From Polaribacter sp. (GTDB lineage Bacteria; Bacteroidota; Bacteroidia; Flavobacteriales; Flavobacteriaceae): a DNA stretch of 15,246 nt. Position numbers and translations under genes: made by a program. The first letter of the stretch is position 1; the number at the start of each line of letters is the position of its first letter. This document shows, piece by piece, positions 13,175 through 15,246 of this stretch. The stretch lies in the NCBI GenBank assembly GCA_029245665.1, contig JAQWOW010000009.1, positions 1 to 15,246 of the forward strand. Direction: 5' to 3'. The notes beneath the pieces were generated by a model that worked only from the letters and a program-made list of their open reading frames with translations, had not been told where the DNA came from and did no database searches.

Positions 13175-13208
13175 AAAGCTACTTTCTATTTAGAGAGTAG
13201 CTTTTTTT
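13175..13208 (+). terminator. Intrinsic terminator of the ribosomal protein operon
   Basis: AAAGCTACT (13175-13183) pairs with AGTAGCTTT (13196-13204), and the helix can extend inward with TCT/AGA across a T-G pair. Seven T (13202-13208) follow. It lies 22 bases after the DUF4295 stop and separates the operon from ftsY. Confidence 0.8.
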
Positions 13209-13224
13209 ATGAATTAGAATTGTG

Positions 13225-13325
13225 TATTTTTGGGCGTTACTTTATCTTGAGGGTATTCAAGATCAAGTCGCGCTTTCAGAAGTCGCTCTTTTTAAGGAGC
13301 TCCAACAAAACTTCAATCGCTAACG
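13225..13325 (+). ncRNA. Conserved intergenic element, copy B (candidate structured RNA or ftsY leader)
   Basis: The element opens with TATTTTTG, an exact TAnnTTTG promoter box (13225-13232), then GGCGTTACTTTAT. A perfect seven-base hairpin follows (13244-13250 with 13257-13263, six-base loop), then CAAGTCGCGCTTT, a second possible hairpin around GCTCTT...AGGAGC, the shared GAGCTC, and the end CTTCAATCGCTAACG. Copy A at 3409-3522 carries the same blocks in the same order on the opposite strand. The box and orientation would make this a transcript reading toward ftsY, either a free small RNA or the 5' leader of ftsY. It may fall in a described flavobacterial RNA class (Flavo-1 is one to test); I cannot verify this here. 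Confidence 0.6.
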
Positions 13326-13408
13326 TAATCGATATTTAAGTGTTGGTTTGTTAAATTAAACAAGTAGTAGTTTTTTTAATAAATTAATAAAGATCATAAA
13401 TTATAAAA

Positions 13409-14362
13409 ATGAGTTTTTTTAAAAAAATATTCTCGAAAGAAAAGAAGGAAACTTTAGACAAAGGATTGGAGAAGTCTAAAGCAAGTTTTTTTGGTAAATT
13501 AACAAAAGTAGTAGCGGGAAAATCTAAAGTAGATGAAGATGTTTTAGACGATCTAGAAGAGGTTTTGATTGCTTCAGATGTTGGTGTAGACACCACTCTT
13601 AAAATTATTAATAGGATAGAGGTTAGAGTTGCTCAAGACAAATATGTTGGTACTGATGAACTAAATAAAATTCTTCGCGAAGAAATTGCAGGTTTGTTAT
13701 CTGAAACAAATCTTGGTGATGAAACAGAATTTACAATACCAAAAAATAAAAGTCCTTTTGTAATTATGGTTGTTGGCGTCAACGGTGTTGGCAAAACAAC
13801 AACAATAGGGAAGTTAGCAAGTCAGTTTAAGAAACAAGGTTTAAAAGTTGTTTTAGGAGCTGCAGATACTTTTAGAGCTGCCGCAATAGATCAATTAAAA
13901 GTTTGGGCTAGTAAAACAGATGTGCCAATTGTACATCAAGAAATGGGTTCCGATCCAGCTTCAGTTGCTTTCGATACCTTAAAATCAGCAGTTACTCAAA
14001 ATGCGGATGTTGTTATTATCGATACTGCCGGTAGGTTGCATAATAAGGTAAACTTAATGAATGAGTTGACTAAAATTAAACGTGTAATGCAAAAAGTAGT
14101 CGCAGATGCTCCACACGACGTTTTATTAGTTTTAGATGGTTCTACTGGTCAAAATGCATTTGAGCAAGCAAAACAGTTTACAAAAGCAACAGAGGTTACC
14201 TCTTTAGCTGTTACAAAGTTAGATGGTACCGCAAAAGGTGGGGTTGTAATTGGCATCTCAGATCAATTTCAGATTCCTGTTAAATATATTGGTGTAGGAG
14301 AGGGAATCGATGATTTGCAGGTCTTCAACAAACACGAATTTGTAGATTCTTTTTTTAAGTAA
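13409..14362 (+). CDS. ftsY: Signal recognition particle receptor FtsY
   Basis: A 317-residue SRP GTPase. After a short basic N-terminal stretch (residues 1-40; no long acidic A domain as in E. coli) come the N domain helices (about 41-105) and the G domain. GTPase motifs are clear: P-loop GVNGVGKTT (123-131), the insertion-box region with AADTFRAAAIDQL, DTAGRLH, and TKLDGTAKGG near the end. FtsY docks the ribosome-Ffh-4.5S RNA complex at the inner membrane; the RNA partner is encoded at 2351 in this window. The gene is separated from the ribosomal operon by a terminator and element B. In the relatives I know, rimO often follows ftsY; here it is followed by convergent minus-strand genes. Confidence 0.96.
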   Translation: MSFFKKIFSKEKKETLDKGLEKSKASFFGKLTKVVAGKSKVDEDVLDDLEEVLIASDVGVDTTLKIINRIEVRVAQDKYVGTDELNKILREEIAGLLSETNLGDETEFTIPKNKSPFVIMVVGVNGVGKTTTIGKLASQFKKQGLKVVLGAADTFRAAAIDQLKVWASKTDVPIVHQEMGSDPASVAFDTLKSAVTQNADVVIIDTAGRLHNKVNLMNELTKIKRVMQKVVADAPHDVLLVLDGSTGQNAFEQAKQFTKATEVTSLAVTKLDGTAKGGVVIGISDQFQIPVKYIGVGEGIDDLQVFNKHEFVDSFFK

Positions 14363-14399
14363 AATAATATTCTTATAATTTAAAGCTCCTCCTAAGAGA

Positions 14400-14428
14400 C
14401 TTGTTTCTAATTTTCAATTGAAAACAAG
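14400..14428. terminator. Possible bidirectional terminator between ftsY and the convergent small membrane protein gene
   Basis: CTTGTTT (14400-14406) pairs with AAACAAG (14422-14428), and a perfect 14-base palindrome TTTTCAATTGAAAA (14411-14424) lies inside. No proper U-tract follows in either direction, so this is weak. Confidence 0.25.
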
Positions 14429-14686
14429 GTAAGCAATTAATAACAAGAAATAGATGGTTAGATAGAAGCGGTAAAAGTTTCTAAGTTTTTTATAACTAAT
14501 ATTTTTAGGATAAATATTTCCAATAAGACCTATAATTTCTTTCCAGAATAAAGGCTTGATATTGATGAGCCAGCTATCAGTTTGATAAACTATTTTTCTA
14601 AATTTACTTCTGTAATAACTTAGCGGTATACCCCAAATAAAGAAAAGTAAAAACCAAAAATTTTTAGTAAGAAAGTCCATTGTCAT
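14414..14686 (-). CDS. Small membrane protein of unknown function
   Basis: A 90-residue protein I do not recognise. It is rich in Phe, Ile, Leu, Tyr and Lys, with one hydrophobic segment at about 9-24 (FWFLLFFIWGIPLSYY) and another at about 70-88 (FYRFYLTIYFLLLIAYLVF), joined by a basic, aromatic loop. The loop contains the stretch PLFWKEIIGLIGN. Its ATG at 14686 directly abuts the stop of the upstream DUF1295 gene (TAAATG on the minus strand), so the two are probably co-translated and work together at the membrane. The gene is convergent with ftsY, 51 bases away. It could be a small partner subunit of the DUF1295 enzyme; nothing in it shows a catalytic motif. Confidence 0.7.
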   Translation of the reverse strand: MTMDFLTKNFWFLLFFIWGIPLSYYRSKFRKIVYQTDSWLINIKPLFWKEIIGLIGNIYPKNISYKKLRNFYRFYLTIYFLLLIAYLVFN

Positions 14687-15246
14687 TTATTTTTTTGGAA
14701 ACCAAGGGATAAAAGAGCTTGTTTTTTGAATGTATTCTTTGTACTGGGGTTTTGTTTCTTTTAAGGTCTTTTCTAGCAAACTTACTCCAGATATTTTGAG
14801 AATTAATAAGGTCATTATAACAGCACCTATTGCCTGCCAATAACTACCCGCAGCAATGCTAAAAATGCCATATGCCCACCAAACTGCAGAGTCGCCAAAA
14901 TAATTTGGATGTCGGGTATATTTCCAAAGGCCTGTATGTAAGATTTTTCCTTTGTTTTTGGAATCCCTTTTAAAATTCGACAATTGAAAATCACCAACGG
15001 TTTCAAAGGTAAACCCAATAAGCCATATTATAATTCCCAGGTAATCAAGTATTTGTAGGTTTCCATTACTATTGTTATAATTTATTCCTAGAAGCGGTAA
15101 AGAAATAATCATAATTAAGATTCCTTGTAATAAAAAAGTTTGAAAATAGCTAAACCACCAATACCGTTTAGGGCCATAATTTTGTCGAAATTCTTGATAT
15201 CTGAAATCTTCACCTTTGCCAATATTTCTTATTGCTAGATAAATGG
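14687..15246 (-). CDS. DUF1295 family (steroid 5-alpha-reductase-like) membrane protein, 5' end outside the window
   Basis: The reading frame is open to the window edge, so at least 186 residues are visible and the N-terminal part is missing. The stretch before the Met at 15112 continues the family pattern (GEDFRYQEFRQNYG, RYWWFSYFQTFLLQG), so that Met is internal and not the start. Downstream are hydrophobic segments and the reductase-type motif WKYTRHPNYFGDSAVWWAYG, which in this superfamily binds NADPH, followed by the C-terminal EYIQKTSSFIPWFPKK. The full family length is about 255 residues with several membrane passes. Related proteins reduce or methylate isoprenoid or lipid substrates, but the function of DUF1295 itself is not established. 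Its stop abuts the start of the 90-residue membrane protein. Confidence 0.88.
   Translation of the reverse strand, partial: IYLAIRNIGKGEDFRYQEFRQNYGPKRYWWFSYFQTFLLQGILIMIISLPLLGINYNNSNGNLQILDYLGIIIWLIGFTFETVGDFQLSNFKRDSKNKGKILHTGLWKYTRHPNYFGDSAVWWAYGIFSIAAGSYWQAIGAVIMTLLILKISGVSLLEKTLKETKPQYKEYIQKTSSFIPWFPKK

Noticed and set aside
15110..15112. ATG at 15112 as the start of the DUF1295 gene
   Set aside because: The frame stays open to the window edge and encodes conserved family residues upstream, so the gene is partial and this Met is internal.

Overview
The window reads as a chromosomal segment of a low-GC member of the Bacteroidota, most likely family Flavobacteriaceae (Polaribacter/Tenacibaculum-like; the genus is an inference). 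The reasons are: AT-rich genes without Shine-Dalgarno sites, repeated promoter boxes of the Bacteroidota form TAnnTTTG, a Bacteroidota-type small SRP RNA, family-restricted genes (DUF4199, DUF4295), and the order cinA - rpmB - rpmG - DUF4295 - ftsY, which I recall as common in this family. There is no sign of a prophage, insertion sequence, CRISPR array or large transferred island. It is mostly a housekeeping region.

Layout. 1-2187 (minus strand): a DUF4199 membrane protein, a GT2 polyprenyl-phosphate-type glycosyltransferase, and the N-terminal part of a phosphoglucomutase/phosphomannomutase cut by the window edge. 2318-2452: promoter, 4.5S-like SRP RNA and U-tract. 2530-4264: an SDR oxidoreductase, a conserved intergenic element (copy A), a transaldolase-like fructose-6-phosphate aldolase, and two hairpins with U-tracts. 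4276-6353: menD overlapping by one base with a short S1/winged-helix RNA-binding protein. 6393-7550 (minus): a secreted esterase-fold protein that has lost its nucleophilic serine. 7620-8459: menB. 8575-10143: purU and a fumarylacetoacetate-hydrolase-family gene. 10173-11096 (minus): a lipoprotein alpha/beta hydrolase with an intact triad. 11171-14362: cinA, then the ribosomal protein operon rpmB-rpmG-DUF4295 with its own promoter and terminator, a second copy (B) of the conserved intergenic element, and ftsY. 14414-15246 (minus): a small membrane protein abutting a DUF1295 membrane enzyme that runs off the window.

Functional links: menD and menB act in menaquinone synthesis; the SRP RNA and FtsY are two parts of the co-translational membrane-targeting pathway; the ribosomal proteins form a compact operon.

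The two most notable observations are (1) an in-frame TAA at codon 7 of rpmB (bL28), which leaves only a 67-residue product from Met13 unless it is read through or is a sequence error, and (2) two homologous non-coding elements of about 100-115 bp, in opposite orientation upstream of fsa and ftsY. They share sequence blocks and a hairpin whose two arms differ in compensatory fashion.
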